From contig NZ_NEHW01000016.1 in the NCBI RefSeq assembly GCF_002112505.1, positions 1 through 64,000 of the forward strand: a stretch of 64,000 nucleotides of DNA. Reading direction: 5' to 3'. This document shows, piece after piece, positions 1-7,662 of the stretch (position 1 is the first letter of the stretch; each line of letters starts with the position of its first letter). Position numbers and translations under genes: made by a program. The notes beneath the pieces are model-generated. The model saw nothing but the letters and a program-made list of their open reading frames with translations, was not told the DNA's origin and did not search any database. This DNA comes from Pseudomonas sp. R28(2017) (GTDB taxonomy: Bacteria > Pseudomonadota > Gammaproteobacteria > Pseudomonadales > Pseudomonadaceae).

Positions 1-1
1 C

Positions 2-130
2 GGCATGAAGGATTCCAAGGTGATCGTCGCGATCAACAAGGATGAAGAAGCGCCGATCTTCCAGGTGGCCGATTACGGCCTGGTCGCCGACCTGTTCGAA
101 GCGGTTCCCGAGCTGGAACAGCTGGCCTGA
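2..130 (+). CDS. etfA: Electron transfer flavoprotein alpha subunit, C-terminal end (partial)
   Basis: Only the last 42 codons are in the window, entering from the left edge and ending at TGA 128-130. The translation contains VIVAINKDEEAPIF, then VADYGLVADLF, and ends in PELEQLA. This is the FAD-domain C-terminus typical of EtfA. EtfAB takes electrons from acyl-CoA dehydrogenases and passes them to ETF-ubiquinone oxidoreductase. It is the only plus-strand gene at this end and is followed directly by a strong terminator, so it is separate from the minus-strand steroid operons. It is probably the core-genome flank of the island, although eight acyl-CoA dehydrogenases downstream would all need an ETF. 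The identification from the tail alone is firm. Confidence 0.9.
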   Translation, partial: GMKDSKVIVAINKDEEAPIFQVADYGLVADLFEAVPELEQLA

Positions 131-141
131 TCCACGGATGC

Positions 142-176
142 AAAAGCCCGGTCCTCAAACGAGGGCCGGGCTTTTT
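142..176 (+). terminator. Rho-independent terminator after etfA (probably bidirectional)
   Basis: A 15-bp stem (142-156 with 161-175, one G-T pair) has an AAAC loop and is followed by a T run at 172-176. On the minus strand the stem ends in TTTT, so it can also stop transcription coming from kshA. Confidence 0.9.
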
Positions 177-192
177 ATTGCGCCTGTACCAC

Positions 193-366
193 TCAACGAA
201 CCCCGGGAAACCCCTGGAAGCTCGGCAGGATACTCATGCAGCCCGGAATCTGCCGGCAGGCCCTGGCCCCGGCAGACTCGGGCGCAGCCGAGGCCAACAA
301 CGTCAGGCCGATGATCAGCACCACCGACAGCGGCACGCAGTACGCCAGAAAACGCTGAATCTTCAT
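193..366 (-). CDS. Small exported or membrane protein, 57 aa, unknown function
   Basis: The ORF begins ATG AAG ATT CAG, 54 nt after the kshA stop, behind a GAGGTGGG ribosome-binding site, and ends TGA at 193-195. The protein has a hydrophobic N-terminal stretch (about residues 8-25, PLSVVLIIGLTLL then ASAA), which looks like a signal peptide or single membrane anchor. A short tail with two cysteines (ARACRQIPGCMS) follows. It would be the last gene of the kshA transcript, before the terminator at 142-176. No family is recognised. The good start site and signal-like N-terminus argue for a real gene, but it is short and unsupported by homology. A longer ORF in another frame over the same DNA lacks such features. 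Confidence 0.45.
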   Translation of the reverse strand: MKIQRFLAYCVPLSVVLIIGLTLLASAAPESAGARACRQIPGCMSILPSFQGFPGVR

Positions 367-419
367 GACCCACCTCTCGATCTGCCGCCCTGCCAGGCTG
401 GCTGGCAGGGCGCAAGCAC

Positions 420-1460
420 TCAGCGTTCATCCACCGTGATGATCTCGCGCCGCTCGGCCATGCTCGCTGGCACCTGGTCTTCGTCGGTGAAGAACTGCTG
501 GTACCACTCGCGCAGGTGATACACCGGGCCATCGTTCTCGGCCAGTACCGGCTTGTCGATGCGCACCTTGTGCTTCCAGATGACCACGTCCTGGTAGAAC
601 GACTCGCGGTTGCTCTTGACGTAGGCCTTGGCGATCTCGCCGTTCTGCTCGTCGGTCAGGCCCGGCACACGCTTGACCATGCAACCGAAGCGCAGCACGA
701 AGCTGTCCGGGGTCACCGGCACGTGGCTGTTGAGCAGGATCGCGTGCACCCGCACCTCGCCGAACATCGAGCTCAGCTCGGTAAAGTGGGTGGCCGGCCC
801 GTAGTACGCCGACGGCGCAATCAGGTCGCCGCCCAAGCGCTCGGAGTCGCCATGGAAGATCTGCCGGCCGATATGCCCTTCGAACTCGTTGGCGAAATAC
901 TTGGTCGGGGTGCCGTGCACCGGCCCGAAATGCTGGGCGTCGACCAGGTTGTCGACCAGCTCGCGCGGGTTGGTCTCGATCAGCATGGTGTCGATGTTCC
1001 AGTCATGGATCCACTCCGGGTCGTCCATTTCCGGCAGGTGCGGAATGACCACGCCCTCCTTCGGCGGGCGCCCTTCCGGGTTGTTCCAGACGAACAGCAG
1101 GTTGTTTTCCTCGCAGGTCAGCCAGCTGCGGGTCTTGGCCTTGGGCGGTATGCGCTTGCAATAAGGGATGTCCACGCACTTGCCGCTGGTGTCGTACTTC
1201 CAGTGGTGGAACGGGCAGACCACGGCGTCGTTTTCAATGGTGCCCTGGGACAGGTCGGCACCCATGTGCGGGCAGAACGCGTCGAGGATGCTGATGGCAC
1301 CGGCGCTGTTGGCGAAGGCCACCAGGCGCGTGCCGAACACGTTCAAGGTGTGCAGCTTGCCATCACGGTAGTCGTCGGCCACGCCCAGGCAATGCCAGCC
1401 CCGGGCGTAGCGGTGGGTGCGCTGGGCGCTGTCGATGGAGAGTTCGGCGAGTTTGGTCAT
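420..1460 (-). CDS. kshA: 3-ketosteroid 9alpha-hydroxylase, Rieske oxygenase component KshA
   Basis: This is a 346-residue Rieske non-haem iron oxygenase. The Rieske [2Fe-2S] ligands are visible as C63-x-H65 and C82-x2-H85 (CPHMG and CPFHHW). The mononuclear iron site is D174-x2-H177-x4-H182 (LVDAQHFGPVHG). In known pathways KshA, with reductase KshB, hydroxylates C9 of 1,4-androstadiene-3,17-dione type compounds, which opens ring B. Length, motifs and company match KshA. Its reductase partner lies far away at 30477-31499. The gene has its own promoter box at 1563-1580, and its start codon directly follows AATAACAACAAC (1461-1472), a Crc/Hfq-type motif. A related oxygenase acting on another steroid ketone is possible, but the context makes KshA most likely. 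Confidence 0.9.
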   Translation of the reverse strand: MTKLAELSIDSAQRTHRYARGWHCLGVADDYRDGKLHTLNVFGTRLVAFANSAGAISILDAFCPHMGADLSQGTIENDAVVCPFHHWKYDTSGKCVDIPYCKRIPPKAKTRSWLTCEENNLLFVWNNPEGRPPKEGVVIPHLPEMDDPEWIHDWNIDTMLIETNPRELVDNLVDAQHFGPVHGTPTKYFANEFEGHIGRQIFHGDSERLGGDLIAPSAYYGPATHFTELSSMFGEVRVHAILLNSHVPVTPDSFVLRFGCMVKRVPGLTDEQNGEIAKAYVKSNRESFYQDVVIWKHKVRIDKPVLAENDGPVYHLREWYQQFFTDEDQVPASMAERREIITVDER

Positions 1461-1472
1461 GTTGTTGTTATT
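1461..1472 (-). promoter_or_regulatory. Crc/Hfq catabolite-repression (CA) motif at kshA start
   Basis: The sense sequence AATAACAACAAC lies between the ribosome-binding site (ACAGGAA) and the kshA ATG. It fits the AAnAAnAA pattern bound by Hfq-Crc in Pseudomonas, predicting translational repression on preferred carbon sources. Confidence 0.65.
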
Positions 1473-1562
1473 CCTGTAGGGGGTACGCCAATCACCGGCA
1501 ATACCCCTGCGATGCCGGGGGGATTACCTGGCCGCTATCTTTGAGCAGCCGTGCCGGGCCCT

Positions 1563-1580
1563 CATCCTTCAATCGGACTA
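1563..1580 (-). promoter_or_regulatory. Regulator box 1 (kshA)
   Basis: Sense sequence TAGTCCGATTGAAGGATG matches the recurrent 18-bp box TAGTCYNNNNGGACGATG at its left half and at the GATG end. AAAGAT, a possible -10, starts 21 nt downstream. The box lies 102 nt before the kshA ATG, just past the stop of the preceding DUF1329 gene. Confidence 0.6.
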
Positions 1581-1589
1581 GGCCGGGCC

Positions 1590-2969
1590 TCATTGGCCAA
1601 AGCGCCGCGCCGCCTCCGGGCCGAAGTCGCGCGGGCTGAAGCCTGGACGGTTGAGCAGGTAGCCGGTGCGCTGCTGGTTGATCAGGTTGAACGCCAGGTA
1701 GCTGCCGGCATTGAGGTCGTGGTACAGGCCCACGCCGGCCTGGGGCCGTTGCGACTCGTAGGCGTAGAAGTAGTTGACCATCGAGGTGCGCCACAGCTCA
1801 CCACGGTTGTCGTAGTTGTCGGCCAGCATCGGGAACCAGGTGTCCTCGTCGATGTACAACTTGCGCTTGCCGTACAAGTGGCGGTAACCCGGCTTCAGTG
1901 TGCCTTCCAGTTCCCACACCCGGTGGCGCTCGTAGCGCATGGCCTGCGGGTTGATGTGCCCGGGGGTGAGCAGGTCGGCGTACTTGAGGTCCGGGGCATG
2001 CAGGCGGTAGGTGTCGTAGGGGATGAACATTTCCCGCTTGCCGACGATCTTCCAGTCGTAACGCTGCCCCGAGCCGTTGAACAGGCGCACCTCGTCAACG
2101 GTGATCGAGCCACCACTGCCAGGGAACGACATGTCGAAGCCATAGCCGGGCGACTGCCGCACCCGCCGCGTGCCCGGGTCGTAGCGCCAGGCCTGGCGCG
2201 GTTCGGTCTTGTCGTTCCAGAACTCGGTGCCGGTGTTGATCTCGCCCTTGTCGCGTTGCGGCAACAGGGTTTCATTGAGGTAGAACGACGAGTTGCCTAC
2301 CGTGTCACCGACCTTGCCGGGCTCCAGCGCCGGGGCCAGGTTGCGCGAATGCACGCGACCCCAGTTGATGTTGCCGTCCTTGAGCACGTAGGCGTTGTCG
2401 GAGGTGTATTCCTCGGTCCAGGCCCGCAGAGTGAAGGTCGACGCGTTCTTCAGCAGTTCCAGGCCGCTGCGCGGCACCGGGAATGGCGTGCCGCCGGTCT
2501 TGCCGACCACACCTTCGCCATCGTCCACCAGCTTGGCTACCCTGGCGTTCTCGCGGGTTGCCTGGCACACCGCATCGTCGAAGCGGAAATCCCGGTGGCT
2601 GGGGTAGACCGGCATCTTGAAGGTGGTCGGGTACAACTTGAACAGCGCCTTCTGCCCGTCAGACAGCGCATCGGCGTATTGCCCCAGGTTGTCGGCAGTG
2701 ATCACGAACAAGGGCTTTTCATCAGGGTACGGGTCGACCGGGTGCTGGCCGGTGCCCTTGAACGCAACGTGCGGCGGCACGCCCAGCCACTTGCCGGAGA
2801 ATGGCGGGATGCTGCCGTCGGCATTGCCGCTGGGGTCGGCGCCGACGCAGGTCAGGTCCTTGCCCAGGCGTTCGACATCCTCGGGGGCGGCCAGCACGGC
2901 ACCCGGCGCCGCAACCACCAGCAACAGGCTCATGGCCAGGCCGTGGCGCGCCAGAATACTCTCGGTCAT
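1590..2969 (-). CDS. DUF1329 exported protein (envelope module A)
   Basis: The 459-residue protein has a clear signal peptide (hydrophobic residues 10-27, cleavage near VLAAPED). It then carries the DUF1329 hallmarks: ERLGKDLTCVGAD near the mature N-terminus, a middle WRYDPGTRRVRQSPGYGFD block and ESQRPQAGVGLYHDLNAGSY near the C-terminus. DUF1329 proteins are exported and have a predicted LolB-like fold. They occur beside DUF1302 and RND genes in catabolic clusters for hydrophobic compounds. The precise function is unknown, and carriage of a lipophilic substrate through the periplasm is an inference. A paralogue is at 53027-54406. It stands alone behind box 2. The sequence AACAACAA sits between GGAG and the ATG, suggesting Crc control. 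Confidence 0.85.
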   Translation of the reverse strand: MTESILARHGLAMSLLLVVAAPGAVLAAPEDVERLGKDLTCVGADPSGNADGSIPPFSGKWLGVPPHVAFKGTGQHPVDPYPDEKPLFVITADNLGQYADALSDGQKALFKLYPTTFKMPVYPSHRDFRFDDAVCQATRENARVAKLVDDGEGVVGKTGGTPFPVPRSGLELLKNASTFTLRAWTEEYTSDNAYVLKDGNINWGRVHSRNLAPALEPGKVGDTVGNSSFYLNETLLPQRDKGEINTGTEFWNDKTEPRQAWRYDPGTRRVRQSPGYGFDMSFPGSGGSITVDEVRLFNGSGQRYDWKIVGKREMFIPYDTYRLHAPDLKYADLLTPGHINPQAMRYERHRVWELEGTLKPGYRHLYGKRKLYIDEDTWFPMLADNYDNRGELWRTSMVNYFYAYESQRPQAGVGLYHDLNAGSYLAFNLINQQRTGYLLNRPGFSPRDFGPEAARRFGQ

Positions 2970-2976
2970 TGTTGTT
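2969..2976 (-). promoter_or_regulatory. Crc/Hfq CA motif at DUF1329-1 start
   Basis: Sense AACAACAA immediately follows the GGAG ribosome-binding site and runs into the ATG, so bound Hfq-Crc would block initiation. Confidence 0.6.
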
Positions 2977-3030
2977 CTCCTTGGTTACCGATAGCGGTGG
3001 CCCAGTATCGGCAGGCCCTCGCGGCAGCAG

Positions 3031-3048
3031 CATCGTCCGCTCGGACTA
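3031..3048 (-). promoter_or_regulatory. Regulator box 2 (DUF1329-1)
   Basis: Sense TAGTCCGAGCGGACGATG contains the perfect dyad GTCC-N4-GGAC. GATACT, a good -10 candidate, begins 22 nt after the box, and the ATG is 61 nt away. This is the best-formed copy of the family. Confidence 0.75.
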
Positions 3049-4239
3049 ACGCATCTGCGCCGGCAAACTGCCGGGCTCGCCCAGCGCGACCACGCTGTTG
3101 AGCATGATCCGCACCAGCTCGGTCTGGCGCCGCACCCCGGTCTTCGAGAAGATCGAGCGCAGGTGCGCGCGTGCGGTGTTGCGGCGGATGTTGAGCCGTT
3201 CGGAAGCCTCCTCCAGGGACAAGCCGTTGGCCAACTCCAGGGCCAAGCCGGTTTCCGCCGGGGTGAGGTTGTACAGCTGCGCGGTCACCCTGTTGCTGGC
3301 CAGCGACTTGCCCACCGCATCGCGCACGTACACCACCACGGTCGGTTTGCCCTTGCCCTCGACCAGTTCCTGGGACGGCACCAGCTCGACCACCACACCC
3401 AGGTTGACCTGCCCGGACGGGCGCGACACCGACATCGCCTCGGCGCCCTGGGCGGCCAGGTGGCCTTGCCGGCTGCGCAGGAAGGCGCTGCGCACCAGCC
3501 GGCCCAACTCGCGGTTGTCGCTCGGGTAGGTGGCCTCCAGGCGGCCGCCCACCAGTTTCAGCCCGTCGTTGCTGTCGAGGATCTCGCGGGCCACCGGGTT
3601 CAGCTGCAGCACACTGCCGGTCTCGTCGAGCATGATGGTGGCGACGGCCAGGCGGTTGATGGCGTGGGAATACAGCGTGCCCAGCGAGGCACTGCGGTCG
3701 AGCAGTGCATGCATGTGCAGGGCCCGGCGCAGGTGCGGCACCAGCATCGCGCACAGCGCCCGCTCCAGCTCGCCGAAGCGCGCCTGCCCACGGGGGCGGT
3801 TGATGCGCAGGCGCAGGGTGCCACCGTCGGGCATGCTGATGTCGACGCCGAGCATGTGGAAACAGCCATAGGGCGCGCAGTACAACAGGTAGAACGACGA
3901 GCCGGCCCACTCGGCATCGCTCAGCAGCCCGTCGATGGTGAATACCGTGTCCACCGGCAGCCGGTCGAACAACGAGGCCTTCTCGCAGTAGGCAAAATGA
4001 TTGACGCCGCCCTCCCCCGGTTCGACATCGCCGGCGACCATCATCGGTGACAGCAGCGGCTCATCGAGCACCCGCAGGATCAGCGTCACGTAGCTGGCCG
4101 CAAACAGCCCGCGCAGCTGGCGCAGGGCGTCGTTGAGCCGTTGGGTATCGAGCGCCGCATCGTACATGTTGCCGATCAGGCGCTCATACTCGCCGAGCTC
4201 GATGCCCAACTGCTCCAACACCTGGGCGTTAGACAGCAT
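3046..4239 (-). CDS. LuxR-family transcriptional regulator, TeiR-like (regulator A)
   Basis: The 397-residue protein has a long N-terminal putative sensory region without a recognisable receiver domain, then a LuxR/GerE helix-turn-helix at about residues 324-386 (starting NLTPAETGLALELANG). Size and layout resemble TeiR, the LuxR-type activator of testosterone degradation in Comamonas. It is the last gene of the BNR-MMPL-LuxR operon, and its start overlaps the MMPL stop by 11 nt. A close paralogue at 38331-39560 shares an identical stretch of about 30 residues covering the recognition helix. Both probably bind the repeated 18-bp box. It most likely activates the cluster in response to a steroid, although the ligand is not visible from sequence. 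Confidence 0.85.
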   Translation of the reverse strand: MLSNAQVLEQLGIELGEYERLIGNMYDAALDTQRLNDALRQLRGLFAASYVTLILRVLDEPLLSPMMVAGDVEPGEGGVNHFAYCEKASLFDRLPVDTVFTIDGLLSDAEWAGSSFYLLYCAPYGCFHMLGVDISMPDGGTLRLRINRPRGQARFGELERALCAMLVPHLRRALHMHALLDRSASLGTLYSHAINRLAVATIMLDETGSVLQLNPVAREILDSNDGLKLVGGRLEATYPSDNRELGRLVRSAFLRSRQGHLAAQGAEAMSVSRPSGQVNLGVVVELVPSQELVEGKGKPTVVVYVRDAVGKSLASNRVTAQLYNLTPAETGLALELANGLSLEEASERLNIRRNTARAHLRSIFSKTGVRRQTELVRIMLNSVVALGEPGSLPAQMR

Positions 4240-6595
4240 GGGCAGGCTCCAGATCGGGAGCGCGGGCCACCAGCGGCCGGTCGCCGTCGAACCAGGCGGC
4301 CAGCGCCGGCAGCAGGAAGATCGCGCCGAACACGTTCACCAGGAACATGAACGCCAGCAGGATGCCCATGTCGGCCTGCAGCTTGAGCGGTGCCAAGGCC
4401 CAGGTCCCAACCCCGATCGCCATGGTCACGGCGGTGAACACCGCCGCCGTGCCGCGCTGGCACATGGCGAGGTAGAAGGCGTTGCGCAGCGGCTGGCCGG
4501 CCGCCATTTCATGCTGGATGCGCTCGTAGAGGTAGATACCGTAATCCACGCCCACCCCGACGCCGAGCGCCATCACCGGCAGGGTGGCGACCTTCAGGCC
4601 GATGCCCAGCAGCGCCATCAGCGCATTGCACAGGATCGCAACGATGCCCAGCGGCACCAGGATGCACAGCACCGCACGCAGCGAGCGGAAGGTCAGCAGG
4701 CAGAACAGCCCCACCGAGCAGAACAGCGCCGCCAGCATCCACGCCTCGGCATGCTTGACCGCATCACTGGACGCCGCCATGACCCCGACATTGCCCCCGG
4801 CCAGGTGGAAGCTCGCCTGCGGTACCTGGACGCTGGCGATGATGCGCCGGGCCTCGTTGACCACATGGGCCACGGTCGCCCCCTCGTGGTCGTTGAGAAA
4901 CACCAGCACCTGCATGCGTCGGCAGCCTTCGGTGACCAGCCCGGAGTCCGGTGCATAGGCCATCGAGCCTTGCTGCAGGCCACGCGAGGAACCGGGGATG
5001 GCGGCCCAGCGCGGGTTGCCTTCGTTGTTGCCAGCAATCATCGCCTTGCCCAAACCCGCGACGCTCTGCACCGACTGCACACCCGCGACCTGGCGCATCT
5101 GGAAGTCGAACGCTTCCACCGCGCGCATCACCGCCGGGTCCAGGCAGGCTTCGTCGCTGCCGTGGGTCTGCACGAATACCGCCAGCACATCCAGGCCGAT
5201 GGCATAGCTGCCAACGATGCGCTGATTGTCCTGGTTGTAGCGTGAATCGGCGCGCAACTCCGGCGCGCCCGGGCCGATGTCGCCCACCGCCAGCTGCCGC
5301 GCCTTGAACACACCCACGCCCAGCAGCACCAGGCTGACCGCGAACACCGCCAGCGCTGGCCGCGGCTGCGCCAGTGCCGACAGGCGCCACCACAGCGGAT
5401 GCTGGCGCACCTGTGGCTGCACTGCCCGCCCCGGCGCGGCCGGCAGGTACGACAACACCAGCGGCAGCAGCATCTTGTTGGTGATGATCATCAGCATCAC
5501 CCCCAGGCAGGCGGTCACGCCCAGCTCATGGACGATGGGGATGTCGATCAGCATGATCACCGCAAACCCCAGGGCATTCATCAGCAAGGCCAGCGAGCCC
5601 GGAATGAAGATCTTGCAGAACGCCGTATGCGCCGCCTGCCGCGCCGTCGCACCGGCCAGCACGTCCTGTTTCCAGGCATTGGTCATCTGCACCGCATGGG
5701 ACACGCCGATGGAAAAGATCAGGAACGGCACCAGCACCGACATCGGGTCGATGCCCAGGCCCAGCAACGGCAACAGGCCCAGCAGCCAGACCACCGGCAG
5801 CAGCGCCACCAGCAAGGCCACCAGGGTCAGGCGCAGCGAGCGCGAGTAGGCCCAGAGCAGCGCGGCGGTGATCAGGAAGGCGACAACGAAGAACAGCAGC
5901 ACCGTGCTCAGGCCTTCCACCACATCGCCCACCAGCTTGGCAAAGCCCACCACACTGATCTCGATGTCGGCGCTTCCATAGTGCGCACGGATGTCTTCCA
6001 GGCGCCTGGCGACCTCCACATACGATATTGGCTGGCCGCTGCGCGGGTCGCTGTCCTGCAGGTCGGCGCGCACCAGCGCCGCCCGCTGGTCGTTGGCCAG
6101 CAGGCGGCCGGCCTGCCCGGCACGGGCGGCATTGCTGCGCACCCTTTGCAAGTCCTCGGTAGTGCCGGCGTACTGCGGTGGCACCACCAGGTCGCCGACA
6201 AAGCCCTCTTCGGTCACCTCCACATAGCGCACGTTAGGGGTGAACAACGAAGTTACGCTCGGCCGGCTGACGCCGGGGATGAAGAACACGTCATCGGTGA
6301 CCTGTTGCAGCACCTTGAGGAACTGCGGGTTGTACAGGTCGCCCTCGCCCTTCCAGCGCACGCTCACCAGCAGCCGGTTGGCCCCGGTGAACACCCGGCC
6401 GAAATCGAGGAAATTGCGCATGTAGTCGTGGCGTACCGGGATCTGCTTGTTGAACCCAGGGTCGAGGCGCACCTGGGTGGCGCTGTAGCCCAGCGCCAGG
6501 GTGGCCAGCAGGAACACCCCGAGCCAGGCCCGCCTGGCGCCGAGCAAGCGGTCGGCACAACGGCGCACCCAGCGTTCGCTGCGGGCGCCGCTCAT
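4229..6595 (-). CDS. RND/MMPL-family inner-membrane transporter (envelope module A)
   Basis: The 788-residue protein has the RND/MMPL architecture. A first membrane helix at about residues 22-40 is followed by a large periplasmic domain (opening DPGFNKQIPVRHDY). A cluster of helices follows (LLFFVVAFLITAALL, the PVVWLLGLLPLLGLGIDPMS region), then a second periplasmic domain and a second helix cluster ending before residue 770. It is a half-size 'hydrophobe/patched-like' RND protein, like those for lipids or sterols, not an AcrB-size pump. Its start overlaps the BNR gene stop (ATGA) and its end overlaps the LuxR start. A paralogue of 800 residues is at 39685-42087. Role in steroid movement between the membranes is inferred from context; direction (uptake or export) is unknown. 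Confidence 0.85.
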   Translation of the reverse strand: MSGARSERWVRRCADRLLGARRAWLGVFLLATLALGYSATQVRLDPGFNKQIPVRHDYMRNFLDFGRVFTGANRLLVSVRWKGEGDLYNPQFLKVLQQVTDDVFFIPGVSRPSVTSLFTPNVRYVEVTEEGFVGDLVVPPQYAGTTEDLQRVRSNAARAGQAGRLLANDQRAALVRADLQDSDPRSGQPISYVEVARRLEDIRAHYGSADIEISVVGFAKLVGDVVEGLSTVLLFFVVAFLITAALLWAYSRSLRLTLVALLVALLPVVWLLGLLPLLGLGIDPMSVLVPFLIFSIGVSHAVQMTNAWKQDVLAGATARQAAHTAFCKIFIPGSLALLMNALGFAVIMLIDIPIVHELGVTACLGVMLMIITNKMLLPLVLSYLPAAPGRAVQPQVRQHPLWWRLSALAQPRPALAVFAVSLVLLGVGVFKARQLAVGDIGPGAPELRADSRYNQDNQRIVGSYAIGLDVLAVFVQTHGSDEACLDPAVMRAVEAFDFQMRQVAGVQSVQSVAGLGKAMIAGNNEGNPRWAAIPGSSRGLQQGSMAYAPDSGLVTEGCRRMQVLVFLNDHEGATVAHVVNEARRIIASVQVPQASFHLAGGNVGVMAASSDAVKHAEAWMLAALFCSVGLFCLLTFRSLRAVLCILVPLGIVAILCNALMALLGIGLKVATLPVMALGVGVGVDYGIYLYERIQHEMAAGQPLRNAFYLAMCQRGTAAVFTAVTMAIGVGTWALAPLKLQADMGILLAFMFLVNVFGAIFLLPALAAWFDGDRPLVARAPDLEPAHAV

Positions 6596-7587
6596 GGCCG
6601 CGCCTCCTGGCTCAGCGCCACGTCAGGTTGTGCGCCCTGGAACACGCCCCGTTCACCGGCTACCAGCAGGTGGCGGCCACTGAGGCCGACCGCCGAAGTC
6701 AAGGTACCCAGGCCACTGAGCTGGTCGATACCGAGCAGGTCACCCTCGCCATCCAGGTGAATCAGCCGGCTGCCGCCACCCACCAGCACCAGCCCGGCCT
6801 GCCCCGGCAAGCGGGCGTGGCCGTAGATCGGCTGGCTGCTGCCGACCTCGACCCGTTCCCAGCTGTCGCCGAAGTCGTGGCTGCGAAACACATGGCCACG
6901 CATGCCGTAGGCCAGCCAGGTGCTGGCCGAGAGGCGCACCACGCCGAACAGCGAACCATTGTAGAAGGCTGGCAGCTGCTGCCAGTGCTGGCCGCCATCG
7001 CCGGAGCGCAGCACCAGGCCCTGCTCGCCGACCAGCATCTGGTGGCCGTCGGCGCCGCCATCGAGGCCGTTGAAGTGGGCACTGTCACCCGGCATCTCGC
7101 GCGCAGCCCAGTGCTCACCGGCATCGTTCGAGACCAGGAACTTGCCATAGCTGCCATAGGCCACCACCTGCTTGCCGTCTGCGCTCCACACGCCCAGCAG
7201 CGGCTCGCCGAGGTCGGCGTCGTAGTGTTTTTCCTGCCAGGTCTGGCCGCCATCGGCCGAGCGCAGGATCCATCCATCATGGCCCACCGCGACCAGGACT
7301 TGATCGTTCAGGGCGACCACGCCGGTCAGCGTCACCTCGCGCCCGACGCCAGGCTGGCTGGCCCGCCAGCTGCGACCGCTGTCGCGGCTGGCCAGCAGCG
7401 TGCCGCGCTCACCGACGGCGATCAGCCGGTCACCGCTGCTGATCAGCGCATTGACCTGGACCCGGTCGGCCAGCACCTCGGTGACCGCCAGGGGCGTGGG
7501 TTGGCGGGGGGCGAAGGCAAAGACCACGGCGGCGATGACAATGGCGCTCATGACATAGCCGGTCAGCTGGCGCGAGGCAGGCTTCAT
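6592..7587 (-). CDS. BNR/Ycf48-like beta-propeller protein (envelope module A)
   Basis: The 331-residue protein has an N-terminal membrane anchor or signal (GYVMSAIVIAAVVFAFAP) and five Asp-box repeats of the form S-x-D-x-G-x-x-W: SRDSGRSW, SADGGQTW, SNDAGEHW, SGDGGQHW and SHDFGDSW. This indicates a periplasmic beta-propeller of the Ycf48/photosystem-assembly-like type. It is the first gene of an operon with the RND and LuxR genes, behind box 3. Such proteins regularly accompany DUF1302/DUF1329/RND sets and may be scaffolds or accessory subunits of the transporter; this is inference. The paralogue at 42098-43066 has the same five repeats. Confidence 0.85.
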   Translation of the reverse strand: MKPASRQLTGYVMSAIVIAAVVFAFAPRQPTPLAVTEVLADRVQVNALISSGDRLIAVGERGTLLASRDSGRSWRASQPGVGREVTLTGVVALNDQVLVAVGHDGWILRSADGGQTWQEKHYDADLGEPLLGVWSADGKQVVAYGSYGKFLVSNDAGEHWAAREMPGDSAHFNGLDGGADGHQMLVGEQGLVLRSGDGGQHWQQLPAFYNGSLFGVVRLSASTWLAYGMRGHVFRSHDFGDSWERVEVGSSQPIYGHARLPGQAGLVLVGGGSRLIHLDGEGDLLGIDQLSGLGTLTSAVGLSGRHLLVAGERGVFQGAQPDVALSQEARP

Positions 7588-7644
7588 TGGGGGGAACCCT
7601 CTTGGAATTGTGCCTGGATCATCCAGCCGACCCGCCCTGGGTTA

Positions 7645-7662
7645 CATCGTCCAAATGGCTTA
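7645..7662 (-). promoter_or_regulatory. Regulator box 3 (BNR-MMPL-LuxR operon A)
   Basis: Sense TAAGCCATTTGGACGATG overlaps the stop codon of the upstream thiolase. GATGAT begins 22 nt later and the ATG is 57 nt downstream. The identical 18-mer precedes module B (box 11), so the variant left half is a shared feature of the two modules. Confidence 0.65.

Noticed and set aside
1551..3101. 516-codon open frame on the plus strand
   Set aside because: It is antisense to the DUF1329-1 gene, which has a signal peptide and family blocks.
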